A stretch of 64,000 nucleotides of DNA from Tubulanus polymorphus (lineage: Eukaryota > Nemertea > Palaeonemertea > Tubulaniformes > Tubulanidae): positions 11,498,450 to 11,562,449 of the forward strand of contig NC_134026.1 of assembly GCF_964204645.1 (NCBI RefSeq), read 5' to 3'. Below, piece by piece: positions 26,701 through 41,400 of the stretch. The first letter of the stretch is position 1, and the number at the start of each line of letters is the position of its first letter. The notes beneath the pieces are model-generated. The model worked only from the letters and a program-made list of their open reading frames with translations, did not search any database and was not told where the DNA came from. The position numbers were made by a program, and so were the translations under genes.

Positions 26701-29700
26701 CATTTTGTGATAGTTGAGGAGGTAGGAGATGAACCTTAACAGGCAAAACCAAAAAAGACTACTAAAAAAAATTCAGAATCTGCTAAGCAACAAACCTCTT
26801 CCACCACCAGTAGGTCTAGTAGGACTAATAGTCCTAGTGCAGATCCTCAACCAAGTACTAGTTCTGAACCTCAACCAAGTACTAGTTCTGAACCTCAACC
26901 AAGCACCAGCCAAACTACAGCTACTAATTCTGATGCCGTTCAGCCAAATCCCGCAGAAGCAGTTGTAGGAGCAACAAAGCGCAAATTTGATAAATTTAGA
27001 GACAGTGATTTGCATGATGAGCCTGTTCCACAAAGAGAAAGAACAGTTGTCAATATTTCACAAAATGAGTATATTGTTCTTCAGATTAGTAAATTAGATT
27101 CATTATTTGGTGATGTTGAATATTTTTGTGATGGTTGTCAGTTAGATCGAATGACAAAAACGGAAATTGGCTCACGCAAAGGATGCTCAGTTAAGATAAA
27201 AGTGGTATGTTCAGATTGTGGGGCTGTTTTGAATCGTGTCTGGAGTAGTGAAACTGTAGGTAACTTTGGAAGAAACAGGCCCTTCGAGATAAACCGGCGG
27301 GCAGTCTTGGCAGCCAAGGAAATTGGAATAGGTTGCACACAAATGAATAAGTTGCTAGGGGTGATGAACATATACACTGGGTTTCATCATAAAACATACA
27401 ATGATATCTCTCTTTTTATTGGGGAAGCAATAAATGACAGAAGCTCAGTTGATTCCCTACAAACTGTGCACGGATAAGTTAGATTAGTTACATAGATCTT
27501 GGGAGTGACCCAGATGCGGATGTTTTGAACATATCTGTCAGTTATGATGGCACGTGGATGAAAAGGGGTTTCACTTCCCCTTATGGAATAGGTTTTATTA
27601 TTGATAGCCTTACTGGTTTTGTTTTGGACTTTGATATAAAATCTAAGTACTGTTTTCATTGTAAGGTTGTGAGGAAAAAACTAGGAGGACAGGAAAAATT
27701 GGATTGGTTGGAATTGCATCGCGGAAATTGTGACAAAACTTTGATGGGCCATCAGGTAACATGGAACCTGCAATGGCTCTTGTTCTATGGCAGCGTTCAG
27801 TTGATGCTACGAGTTTCAGGTATACTACATTTACTGCTGATGGGGACAGTAAGACCCTTTCGGCTCTTGCTTACTGTACGGACGTACTTTCGGCGCGCTC
27901 TTCAATTGACTAAATATGGCTCTACTCCAGGCGAAGACATTCAAATACAACAACACGATGGCTAAGGACTTCGAAAACTTCTTACTGGTCCCTAAAGTTA
28001 GGGTTCAGTACAATAAACTTGAAACTGACCAGATATGTGAAATCTTGGCAAACGATGATACGGCTCGCCGATGTGTTGAAAAAGTAATTGACTTCAACAC
28101 TTACAACGTGGGAGTATTTTGTGGATCTGACGAACAATACACCATTCTAAAAATCCACAGGATTATGTTTAGAGGAGCGACCATACAGTTTCGATCGGCT
28201 TTGGAGACTCCTACCATCGTCAGGATCGAAGGTATACCTGCGATCTGCCCTCACGAAGCGGTAGACAAAATGATTCGACCATATGGAAACATCCTTACGG
28301 GATCCTATCACCCGACGATAGGAAAAACAACATTTCAGAACGGTGAGAAACGTGTACTGGAGGTAGCTATTACATCACCTATCCCACTGAATATAACTCT
28401 TGATTCGAAACGTTATGGATTACTTCTTGTAAGGGTCTATTACAACGGTCAGCCTGAACATTGCGTGATATGTGGACAATTTAATCACACCTGGGTTGAG
28501 TGCAACATTGCATGTACTCACCAACCCATACACCCGATCGATGCCGTCAAATCCATTTCCGACAGACCGTTTCTTTAACATTGATGAAAAAAGGAAACCC
28601 AACACCGGCTGAAGCATCTGAGAACAAAGATGAGGTGGCGACAGAAATGGCCGTTGTCACTGATGAGTCGAGAAAGAGGCCATCATCTCAAACTAAATTT
28701 TCTCAAACGCCGAAGAAGTCGCACAAGTCAAAGGCGCCTTCGGAAGACGAGAAGTCCCCGATAATCGACCAGGAGAAGCCAGCCCAAACTGAAGACGAAG
28801 AATCTTACACGGACGATGCGAGAGAAACTGCTGCAAAGACAACAAATTCAAGCATTGCACCACCCGCACCAGTCCGACCACAGAAAAAGAGTCAACCAAA
28901 GAGTCAACCAAAAAGTCAACCAAAACCAAGGACTAAAAGATCAAATTAAGGTAATGTAGAATTTTCACTAATTATGTAGGTAAAAAAAGAACATACAATG
29001 GCGGATACTTTAGAATGTATTAGATTACTATCACTAAATTGCAACGGCTTAGTTTTCTCAAATGCTCGAATTTTTGGCATTTTTGAAAGACTTAAAAACT
29101 ATGATATATTTTTACTTCAAGAAACTCACATATCGAATGATTATGAAATTCAAAAAATATTTAAGCCCTTGAGGAAAGATTTTGAGATTATATCTAATAT
29201 TATAAACGAAAGGAAATGTGGAGTAACCATAGGTATTCGAAAATCTTTAGAATATACAATTTTAGATAAGACTATAGACAGACAAGGGAGATTGATATCC
29301 TTGAAAACATCCTTGTCCAGCCAAATTTACAATATCGTTAACGTATATGCCCCAAATAAGGAACATGATAGGAAAATTTTCCTAAGCAATATCAGTAATT
29401 ATCTTAATCTCAACCCTAATGAGCATACAATAATAGCAGGGGACTTTAATTGTATAGAAAGTCCTATAGATCGTGATTCAACATCCGTCAATTCTTCAAT
29501 ACGAAGTGGCTCCGAACAATTAGCCAATTTATGTCAACAAAACAGATTAGCAGACGCTTACAGACTTAAAAACCCAGACACAACAGCTTTCTCTAGAGTA
29601 GCAAAACGCAATAACAATGTCATTAAAACAAGAATAGATCGATTCTATGTGTCAGACACTTTACAATCAGACATAGAACAGGTGAAACACGTCAACTCTA

Positions 29701-32700
29701 TTCATTCCGATCACAAGATCGTCGAATTGACAATAAACACTTCTCAAGTCAAACGTGGCAAGGGATACTGGCATCTCAACAAAGAACTACTTAAAAACCC
29801 TAATTACATCACTATGATAACAGACTTTTGGGCACAGTGGCAAAATCACAAACAGTTTTATGACTCAATTATTGAATGGTGGGAAGAGGGCAAAACTCAG
29901 ATAAAACAAAGATCTATAAAATTTGCATCGGAACTCCGGAGAATTAAAAACAATCTTAAGGAATCATTAGAATCTGAATTATTCATTCTCGAAAAACTTT
30001 CTGATATAGGAGTAAACACTAACCAAAATCAAATTGAATATCTCACCAAGTGTATTCGTGATTTTGAAATTGAAAAAGCAAAAAGTGCTATGATTAGATC
30101 TAAGATTGAGTGGAGAGAATTCGGAGAGAAAACAAGTACTTTCTTTGCGAATTATGAAAAACAACGCGCTAAAAAGAATCACATCATGACTCATAGATAT
30201 GGACGAATTAACAAATTCAGTAAAATCTTTTCAAAATAATAATTCCCCTGGTATAGACGGACTACCTATTGAATTTTATAGAATATTTTGGCATACTCTC
30301 CGAAATGACTTCCTACAATTAATACATGCATGTATACAAGAAAATAGACTTTCTAAATCAATGAAAACTGGTATTACATCATTAATTCATAAGAAAAATG
30401 ACAAAACAGACTTGAAAAATTGGAGACCAATCTCGTTACTATGTACAGATTACAAAATATTCACAAAAGTTCTCGCTAACAGATTAATTAACTGCCTAAC
30501 AGACATAATACACCCAGATCAGACATGTAGTGTAAAGGGACATCGAATCCAAGACAATGGCCATATAATTAGAGACTTAATTGATTACGTTAATAATGAT
30601 AATTTAGAAGCATTTTAGTAACAACCGATCAAATGAAAGCTTTCGATCGCGTTGACTGGCAATATATGTTCAAAACTTTAGAATCTTTCGGTTTTGGAGA
30701 AAATCTAATTCGATACATCAAAACTTGCTATTCAAATCCAAAATCTAGAATCAAAAGTAACGGCTTCTTAACTAAACCCTTCACTTTAGAAAGAGGCGTA
30801 AGACAGGGGTGTCCCATGAGTGCAATACTCTAAATAATAGCAGCGGAACCATTAGCAATTAAAATACGCGAAAATAACAACATTAAAGGAGTGAAATTAC
30901 CAGACGACACAGAAATTAAAATCAAACAATACGCAGATGACACTACACTATGTCTAACAGACTTAGAATCATTGAATCAAGCCTTTACAACTTTAACTTT
31001 ATTTGAACGAGCATCGGGTGCAAAAATTAATAAAGACAAAACTGAGTGTATGTGCTTAGGATCTTGGAAAACTAGAAACGATAATCCTTTAGACTTAAAT
31101 TGGAAGAAATCCATGAAGATTTATGGAATTCATTTCGGAAATGAGAATGGTGATGATTTAAACTGGTATCCGAAAATAAATAAAATTCAAAATGTCATAA
31201 ATCTTTGGCGCCAAACTAAATTATCTTTACACGGCAAAAAGGTCGTCATAAACTCTTTCATATTACCTATGTTATGGTACACTTCCGAAATTTTTCCAAT
31301 CCCAGATAAATATATCAAAATCTTCGAACCAAAAACCATCAATTTCCTATGGGACAATGGAAAACGCCTTGTCGGTAAAGACATAATACACAAAAAAATC
31401 GAACACGGAGGCCTCGACATACACAGCGTCAAATACAGACAGCAAACACAGGCAATTAAGACGATAATTAACCATGCTCTAAAACCTACTCACTGGAAAC
31501 CACTAATCAACTACAACCTGCAAAAATATCTAGGCCCAGGCTGGAATATATGAAACATGATTCACAATGAAATACCAAAAAAAGTCATTACAAATGACTA
31601 CTACAGACATCTATTTAAATCATGGACAGTTTTTCAAAAACATCTAGTTCCAACTGAGACCATTACCGAAATTCTGCAAAAACCTATTTTTGGCAACCCA
31701 AAAATTAAACTCAACAAGAAAATCAATTTCACAGAATACATACATCACGGTATAACCAATCTACGACATCTATTCGATAATCGTGGGAACTACAAAGCAT
31801 TTAACGAAACACCATTAACAAATAGATTAAAACACACGTGTATATACAATGCGATTCCGCAACATTGGAAACTAATTCTATCTGACCAAAATTTAGATCC
31901 TGGTGAATTACCAAAAATCTATGTGCAATTTGATAATATAGACTGTACTATAGGAAAACTTTCATCATCCCAAATTTATAGAATACTATTATTAAAAAAT
32001 CTCCATCAAATCACACCGATTGGGCAAACCAAAATTACTGAACTTTTAAATACTGATCTGAATTGGCCGGAAATTTGGAATGAAGTTTATAATAAACATA
32101 TCGATAGACGATTTAGTGATATTCATTGGAAATTACTACATAATACTCTTGCAACAGCTTCAAAATTAGTACTTTGGAAAATTAAAACTGATCCAAATTG
32201 TAAAATTTGTGGACGCGCGGCAACGAATGACCATGTAGTATATTCATGCACAGAAGCACAGCAATTATATTCACGTATACAACAAATCTTTCAACGCATA
32301 CTAAACACACCTATAAACATCACTCAAGACATCGTCTACACAGGAATTACTAAAACAATAGAAAGAGACTTCTTCAAACGCACACTCGCGAACTATCTTT
32401 TGTTTCTCGCACAATCCATTTTGTACAAAAATCATAACAATCTAGAACAAGGCTCTGGCCGCATCAACACTATAATTTATTTCAAAAACTCACTAATAGA
32501 TCGCCTAAACCAAGAAATCATGCTTCAACAAAACCCTTCATATTTGGAGTCTTAACAATATACTTATACATCTGGACGCAAGCGGACTGAATGCAGTAAA
32601 CAGAATCACAATCGATACCATTAGCGTAGTCTATTAATTAAACCCAACGCCATTTTCTTTTATTAATTACACCTACATACCCCGATTTTGACACTTGAGG

Positions 32701-35700
32701 TATGTTCTGATATGGATCGAACCGGAACGACCGTCTATCAATACGCATAGAACTGTCTGACCACTTTTGCTTTATTTCACCACATACGCATTACATTAAG
32801 TTTACTGTTTCTGATGTTTTGACTGTAAACTCAGTCTCATTGCCGCGATAGCTGGAAAGCTGCCTCCTTTTTGGCTTCAGAATAGCAAGCTCAGTCTATT
32901 TACGCGCGGTGGTGACGGTCCATCAATGCGCATAGCACTGTCCGTTTGATTGCGACGCATCCACACACCTACCTATGCACTGTATATTAGAAACACAAAA
33001 CTGCTCCTGTGTAAAAACTTTTCCTTTTAGGCAAACTCAGCACCAGATGTGAAGTACCGATTGCGCTCCCCTTGACGGAGAAACCCATCCTCATCGGAGC
33101 TGCACCGTCGATGTCATAAACTACACTTTGGATACCCAAGGACCATACTCTCATCTGGAAAATTTGCGTTTCGAAATGTGCTTCCTTTCTATCTAGTCAA
33201 CACGTGGAACAATCAACTTAGAGGACTTCTACATCAACATCTACCCAAGAAAAAAACCACAATAAACTTTCGGACTATTTACACGTAGAAAACGACCAAA
33301 AAAATATAAAAATGGACAAAATGATCTTCACCCTTGTAATTAGCTACTTCCAAAATCTTGATGTATTAAATTAGGCAGCCAGAAAAATTCACCCCAATCA
33401 GTCGCTTGCCGTTTCAGACTGCTTGGAAGATTGTTTAAATGAACCGGAACCGAATTTCCAATTATGTACTTCTATTTAAAAAAGAAAATTCTGTAAATTA
33501 GACCGCCGAGCAAACAACTATATCTGTACTTCGATTTCCGATTTCAAAATCAAACCCCCTGTTTCGCTCCCAGCAGGTGTGGTGGGTCTGTAAGGGACAC
33601 TCAATCAAAAAATCTAACGAAATTTACAAACCAAATAAACAACAGGGACAATCCCTATTTTAAGATCAAAAAAGACCCTTGGTGAGCTAATAATGCTCAA
33701 CCCTTATGGTGATGAGCACAAAATAACTAGAGGAATGCCTGAATCATATTCAGAAGCGCATGTTTACCGGTATGAATTCTCTTCGTGAAAGTATTAAAAA
33801 AAGTGGTGCCAAAACAATAAGAGGTCGCGGAAAAGTCACCAAAGATAGAATGCTGAGGTGGCAAAGCTATTTCAGAAATGCCATTATGAATAATGGCACT
33901 ATAGAAGAGATGCAAAATGCAATATGGGCTATTTTATTTCATTCAACTCAAACTCCGAATTGTCCGCCTGAGCGCCAGCATACGAGATGTGATGACTGGT
34001 GCTGGTATAAATCTGTTATACCAGAGGGGAAAAAACCCTGATGAGGTCAAACAACAAAAACAAATTGACCCTGATCTAACAAATGATGTAGGAGAGCTGT
34101 TTATACCTTGAAAAATGTGACTTCCAGCGCGAAAAGGCATCGGAAAAAAGGGCCCAACCTGCCAATAAACAAAAAAGACTGGAGAAAAAACTGGCTAAAA
34201 GAAGGAAGGAAGATGTGGAAGATGATCTGGAACAAGCCTATGGAGCTGGATGTTGTGATATCAATGAATAAATACAAAACAAACATTATATTTTGAAGGT
34301 ACAACGTTATTGGTTTCTTTATCGCGATTTTCTCAAAACCATGTATTGCCGGCTGGCAAAAAATCGTTCTCAAAAAGTATTCAACATAGCTGCCTGAAAT
34401 TTTCTGTGGTTCATTATAACATTCTAAGCTACATAACAATGCAATAATGCATCTTTTTCATATATTGTATCTTTGGTTTGGATGCATGGGGGATTTTTGG
34501 GAAAATTTTTTTCCCAAAATGGGGGCGTGGCAGTAGGCACTGAATTTTGACCCCTTATATCAAACCAAAATGCATGCAAATGGTCTTATTATGTAATTTG
34601 GGATCTAAAATAATGATTAGGTAGTTATTTACTTAAAAGATTTCATTTAGAGGTCAAACCATTTTTTTGAAAAATTGACCACACCCAAAATTTTGATGGT
34701 CTGTTGCCATAGCAACGGGCCACCTAGGATTCAAAAATTTGGTGTGAGGAATGCTTATGTGTGTATGAAAAATCCCACCAAATTTCATCCAATTTGGTTG
34801 ATTTATAGTAGTAGGTCCATATGGACCAGCTTCTACCCTTAAACAAAATAATTTTTCGGTCCAGGCGGCAACTGGACAAGGTGCCAAGGTGAATTTTTAT
34901 TCAGATTCTGGTAATCTTACTCCATATGACAATAAAGGTAATAAGCACCAGTATTGAAAGCGCAACACAGCGGGCGTGTGTATATACATGTATCCACAGT
35001 ATAGTACACTTTGTCAGGCACTACAGTGTGTATGTACGTAATCGCTACTGGCTGGCATCATCATCTAACCTTTTCAAAGGATGTATTTTGTTGTCGAAAT
35101 AAGACAATAACAAAACAAATCAAAGCTAGTGCTATATTGAAATTGTCATCCTTGCTAAGTTTGGTATACCAAATAAGATAGCCGACTTCATTATATTCCT
35201 CACAATGAACAAATTATATATATTATACTGAACCACGCGCAGTATGAATGTCGAATTATTATGCTAGCCATTTTATGGCTTTGCCACAATTACGTTGAAA
35301 GCACCGACATTCACCGAAATTCCGAGAAATTTTCAGTATTCACGTCGGAAACACTAATATAGGTCAAGAATTTTCAATGTTTTTTTTTCTTGGAAATTTT
35401 GCGTCATCCGTTCGAAGCTTACCGGCCGGAGCTCCACGCATAAATTCTACTAGCTTCAGAAAAAAAAAAACCCGTAAGTATTACAATTAAATTTTGTGCC
35501 GCAATATAACGTACCCTATACTTGATATATAGCAGACTACCAACAAACTGTTGATAATATAGGTAATTCAAAAAAGCTAATTAAGAAGAGACCGGCAACC
35601 AGAAAATCTATTGTTTATTCCCAATGAAGAGGCTGCCATCAAAAACACAAACCACTAGCAGATTTCTTTGAGAAGAATCGATGTTCCCATTCGCTTATAT

Positions 35701-38374
35701 TTCTATGGTAAAACCTATCATTCAGAGCTTGAAATTCAACTTACCTATCTATACCAGCAAACATATCACCACTCAGTAAATGATTGCGCAACAATGTCTC
35801 TTGTGGTTCATTCAAGAATGAGACGCCTTCATAAATAAACTATAAATAGATACACAAAGTTTTGAAATAAATATTTCTACGAAACCGTGGCAGGATAAAC
35901 ATATTCTTTGTCGAATCAAATTAGGGGTCACCACGCCCACTTATGGAAGTGGTTTGAAATGCTGCTCAACGATCTGACGATTTCAATATTCAGTGCCCCT
36001 GGTGAACATATACAATGACCTTGAAACTTACCACAAAGCTAAAATCAAAGCTTCAAGATTCTGGCTATGGATGGACCGATGGATGGATGCAATTGAAAGT
36101 GAGCCCTATCTCTGGAGTTTAATATTGCAATTGAACGTGATTATGCAAAATATATCTGTTGTCGCAGGTCCTTCTTTGCTCTGCATGTTCAACGAGCTGT
36201 TCGTTCTCTACTCTAATCTCCAGGATCCTAATTAACTTGTGACTCAGGGAAACCTCAAGCAGGAATTTACGAACCGTCACAAATATAAAAGCAATTTCAA
36301 AATTTCAAAAATGTGAAGGAGCTGATTTTTGCGAACAACAATGGCCACAAGTCAGCCATATTGATTCTGACTGGGCCAGTTTTTGGCTGAAGATGTGTTT
36401 AGGGTAGATATCATCCTCCCCCGGCAGGGATTCGAACCTGATGGCATCGAGATTGCCACGGCACGAAACCCTGCCATAATCGACCACGTGCGCAGATACA
36501 TGCGCAGTTCAGATGATGTGATTTTTAGCCAATCAGAAATCCCGTTTTATTTTAGCCCGGGTTTTCCCATTTATAGTTCTTCCTTGAAATTTGCCTAAAC
36601 GATTATACAACGAGTAATCTGATTGGTGCCGCCAGTTTTCGGTCGGAAAGCTGCGCATGTACCTGCGCACCCGGTCTACTGATGCAGGGGTTCGTGCCCT
36701 GGCTGAGTGTAGCGATGCCATCAGGTTCGAGTCCCTGCAGAGGGAGGATGGGTAGATATATGTAAAAACTAAATATCAGGACAATCCATTCATTTTGAAG
36801 CGTCTTCACAACTTCCCAAAATAACTGGATTCCGTTTACAGACAGACAAGACGAGAAGTAACGCAATAGCCCACTGGGACATAAGTCCTAACTGGGATAA
36901 AAATAAGATCTAGGGGTCCAGGGACACCATGCCTACTTGGAGAGTGGTTTCAAACGCTGAACATTCTGACAATTTCAATATTCAATGCCCCTAGTGACCA
37001 TGTACAAAAACTAATAACCATGAAACTCACCACAATCATAGAACATGCCACGAGCTACAATTTTGCATTGGATATAAAAACGAAATATGCCTTGGTACCA
37101 ATATAATACGGAAATAGTGAATTATTCAACTATTCAATGCCTCCTGTTGACCATAGAATAACCAATGACCTTGAAACTCATAAAAATCATAAAATATAAC
37201 ATGAGCTACAACTTTGCAATTGATTGTTCAGTTTTTGGGCTGAAGATGTGTCTAGGGTAGACACATGTGTAAACCAAATATCAAGACATTACATTGAAGC
37301 ATCTTTAAAACTTTCCAAAATAACTGGTTTCCGTCTACGGACAAAAAGTCCTCAGCGGGCTAAAAATTTAAACACTCTTCTAAATGATCTTTATATCTGT
37401 GAACAGTGAACTAAATTAAACTGATTCCCTCTGCAAATCATTACCTGACACGGGTTCACAGATGATACCCAGGCCTACAAACTCATTAAATGCCTCAACA
37501 ATCCGCTTAAAGTTACACAACAGCTTCAGAATGTGGAGTCTTGTTTACAAGCTGTTTTTAACTGGTACACGGCCAACCTTCTTAAGGCAAATACATCAAA
37601 AACTGAGATACTCTTACTTGGGACGAAAAAACGCCTCCGATCTGTTGACATCAAATCATTGACTGTTGCTGGTGTAGAAGTTCTTGTATCAGAAAAACCA
37701 ATTCGTAATCTGGGCGTCATGTTTCATTGTGAGCTCATCATGAAATCACATGTTCAATCAGTTCTAAAAAGTGGATATTATCACATCCGTAACATTGGGC
37801 TGGCACGTAGGAACTTAACCTGCACAGCTACTAAATCACTTGTTCAGGCCCTTGTTCTTTCAAGGATGGATTATTGTAATAGTCTGCTCTGTGGAATTTC
37901 GCATGAACTGATTCGTAAACTTCAATTGCTTCAAAACTGTGCTGCTCGTCTCGTTATGCGTGTTTCTAAATTCGAGCACATTACACCTATATTGCGTGAG
38001 CTGCACTGGCTACCAGTCGACGCCAGGATTAAGTACAAGGCTATGTTGCTGACCTTCAAAGCTCTCACTGGCTCCGCCCCTGTATATATCAGTGAACTTA
38101 TTCAAGTCTACATCCCTGCTCGTACATTACGTTCGGCTAATCAGCACAAATTAGTTGAACCCACATACCGTTTGTGTAATTTTGGAGGAAGAACATTTTC
38201 ACGGTGTGCGCCCAGACTCTGGAACCAATTCATTGACTCTCATCAAAAAGTTCTTGATATGTCGCCTGTCCAATTCAAGTCTCACCTCAAAACAGTACTT
38301 TTCCGTGCATTCTATGACACTCTAGCGGAGCGCTTTTGAACTTTGCCTTTTTAGCATGGAATTACAGCGCTTTA

Positions 38375-38421
<47 letters not shown>

Positions 38422-41400
38422 TGTAAAAAGTTTTCTCAATACATGTATTTAACGGACTTATAATGCAGTTGTTAACCTTTTTGCTGTATATGATGAGCTA
38501 GGCTTGACATTTGGCTCATACACGATACAGCTAATAGAGTAATTGTCATCATGTTGTTTAAAACCATCGAAAACATGCAAGATGACTTATTTCTGCTTTT
38601 TTTCCAAAAGATGAAGAAAATTTTTCCATTTGTTTTGGGTGGTTATGGGAATTTTACACCTGTTGTGCAGACACATTTTGAACATGGCAAAAAGAGAGCG
38701 AGCATCAGAGACCGAGCTCCACCATGAGATACCTAATGATCCAGACAGTGCAGGGACGGTACCGGTACCGTATGTAAGTAGATCATTTTAAATCCTGGAT
38801 TTTACCACTTAAATGTTCAGACCTCGACCTATACATAGTTTGCTGCTTAGTATTTTCAGGCCACAAGAAATTACAATATATTACAAATTCTATCAAACAG
38901 AAAACACAGTGCACATCCTCTGCCATGAAAGTTTAAATTTTCCTTTTAAACTTGTACGCACCAGCAAGCTGCGTTACAGTATCACTGTATAGTAGTGTAA
39001 CTGTACGAGTGTTTGTGTGTGTGTGTGCAACAGTCCAATGATTAGTGCTCGCGCGCACGTGGAAGCTTATGTGTACACTTCAATGTCAATCAGAAAAATC
39101 ACCGGGAATAAAAATATAATTTGCCCGTCCTCGTCACTTTCTGATGAGAAACTCGGGTAATTGTTTGCGTGACCTAATAATTGAGTAGACTGATATCTAA
39201 CTTACTTTGTTGAAATCAAAATTATATCTACGAAGAAATTTAAGACTGCTAGCCTACAAATAAAAATGAAGTTTCTTCAATATTACCTGCAAATTGAATC
39301 ATAAACATAATGATAATCATTATTATTAGTTTGTATTGTTCTTTTATATCTAAATGAATTTCAATTCAATGATTTGGTTTACCTGACAGATGAATCTAGG
39401 ATCAATTGGTCCAAATGCTTCTGGGCACAAATATATGTTGTACGTGAATGATTCATACCTGAAATATTGTACAATAATTGTTTTGAATTCCTGGGAGGAC
39501 CATTAGGTACTGTACATATGCATGCTCAGTTCTCCTAAGCTTTAAACATTACAATATCCAAGAATTTACCCTCTAATCAAGTTGGATAAAATTTTAAAGT
39601 CTATTCGCAACGAGCTGACGTGCGGCTTTTTCTCCACATCAAAGAGCAGCTACTGCTGTGAGCTGTCAGATAGCTGCTACACAAATGATCCATCACAGCT
39701 GCGCTGACCCACTGTAGCCCAGCGTCCACCAAGAGTGCATAACTACACACACACACACACACACATAACTTGCATCTCCAACCACTCGGTTCTTTAATAT
39801 TACACAAGTCAGTTTAAAATGCAAATGATTTGGTTGACAAATTCATTATAAATATCAGCGATGATTCTTCGTCTGAATTAGATTCAAACTATATAATATG
39901 GATGCATCCGCAAAAGAGAGTGACTGGGTAGAAAATTGGAGTTCAATCTGTGATAAACTTAAATTCTTCTATATTCCTATGACTGCATGTCTTGTGAAAT
40001 CTTGCTAGTTATTCACTCTTGCTGAATTTGTGTACAAAACCATAGCAACAAGCCACTTAACTGGCGCAGCATGCACTCTGCAACTGAGTTCACTACTGTA
40101 AACTGATACCCCTGTGGTCAAAAAGCCGCACGTCAACTCGTTGTGAATAGACTTTACCACATATTTGCTGACTATATAAGTCTTCAAGATAGAGAAGAAA
40201 TATCAGTGAAGATTGACAAGAGAGTTCAGAATTCCTTACGCATGTGTATGGGCTGCATCATTACGATATCACAGAATAACATTGGTCGGATTACCGAAGT
40301 GTTAGGGGACTGACATGAGAAATTGCTTGAAAGCTTACTACTAAGGTGTAGATCATAATCACTGTCATATGCTGAATGGACACCTCGTCAGATCAAACCA
40401 TAGACAAACAGCCATAGACAAAAACAGTTTTTCGTAGAATTTTAACAAAGTTGACCATGTCATCGATGGAGGTTCGCCACGTCTTCAATCGCATCGATTA
40501 TACGTCGTTTAGGCCGAGAACCAATAAAACATTGTATAAATAAAATACCGTATTTTCCGGCCAATAAGCCGATTTTCTAGCCTCAGATTTTTACCCAAAA
40601 TATTGTGATCGGCTTATTGGGCGGATACGATCTGACATAAAAAATCACTTCCTGATCTATGCCACTCTAATGCTCTCAATGATCGTCAAAATCAAGAAAA
40701 GTGGTCGATATTTATTTGAGGTCATTATTTACTACCAATTATAATCTATTTTGAACTATTTTATTTTTACTTTGATTGTTCTATCATCGCACAGCGGCAA
40801 TGGTATACATTTGTATAACGCGCGAGTTCATCGTACTACCACGTGTCAGTTCATACATTAGTATATATGCAAATCAGCAGTGAGCCGCGTACTGCGTGTA
40901 TGGCTGTGTGTATAGTAATCAGCTGAGTGAGTCTATGTATAGCACAGTCACTCGGCGATGATAGTATACACAGCACTCTCACACATCGGCGGGCGCTACT
41001 GTCAGCCTCTTACATCGTCAATTAAGACGAACTAATTGACAAATCAGTGAATTAAAATCTCTGATGAAGGGCCTCGGCTTATTGGGCGAAGCTTTATGAA
41101 ATCCATGTATTTTAGGCTAAAAAACTGCCCTCGGCTTATTGGCCGAGTCAGCTTATTGGCCGGAAAATACGGTATTGATTTATTGAATAGTTTGTTTTGT
41201 TTGACGATATGTATGCATCACACGCGTCAGTCTAACCATAACTACTGCTGTGCGCTAATCAATAGACACCACGTGCACGCAGGTATATACTCTAGTGATC
41301 AGTAATGTATAGACGCTGCTCACTAGCGTGCGACGCGTGTATGAATGCTATTGTTTAAACCACATCGTTCCACTATTTTCTTATTCATATCGTGTCAGCG

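Larger units (their letters stand above)
27860..33671 (+). mobile_element. L1/Tx1-like LINE inserted in the Mutator-like gene
   Basis: 5812 bp flanked by AAGACCCTT at 27851-27859 and again at 33672-33680. Removing the LINE and one AAGACCCTT puts the transposase back in frame across the site, so both boundaries are exact. It has two ORFs, a 55-bp 5' leader and about 1.1 kb of 3' UTR (32556-33671) without a long poly(A) tail. It appears full length. Confidence 0.93.
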
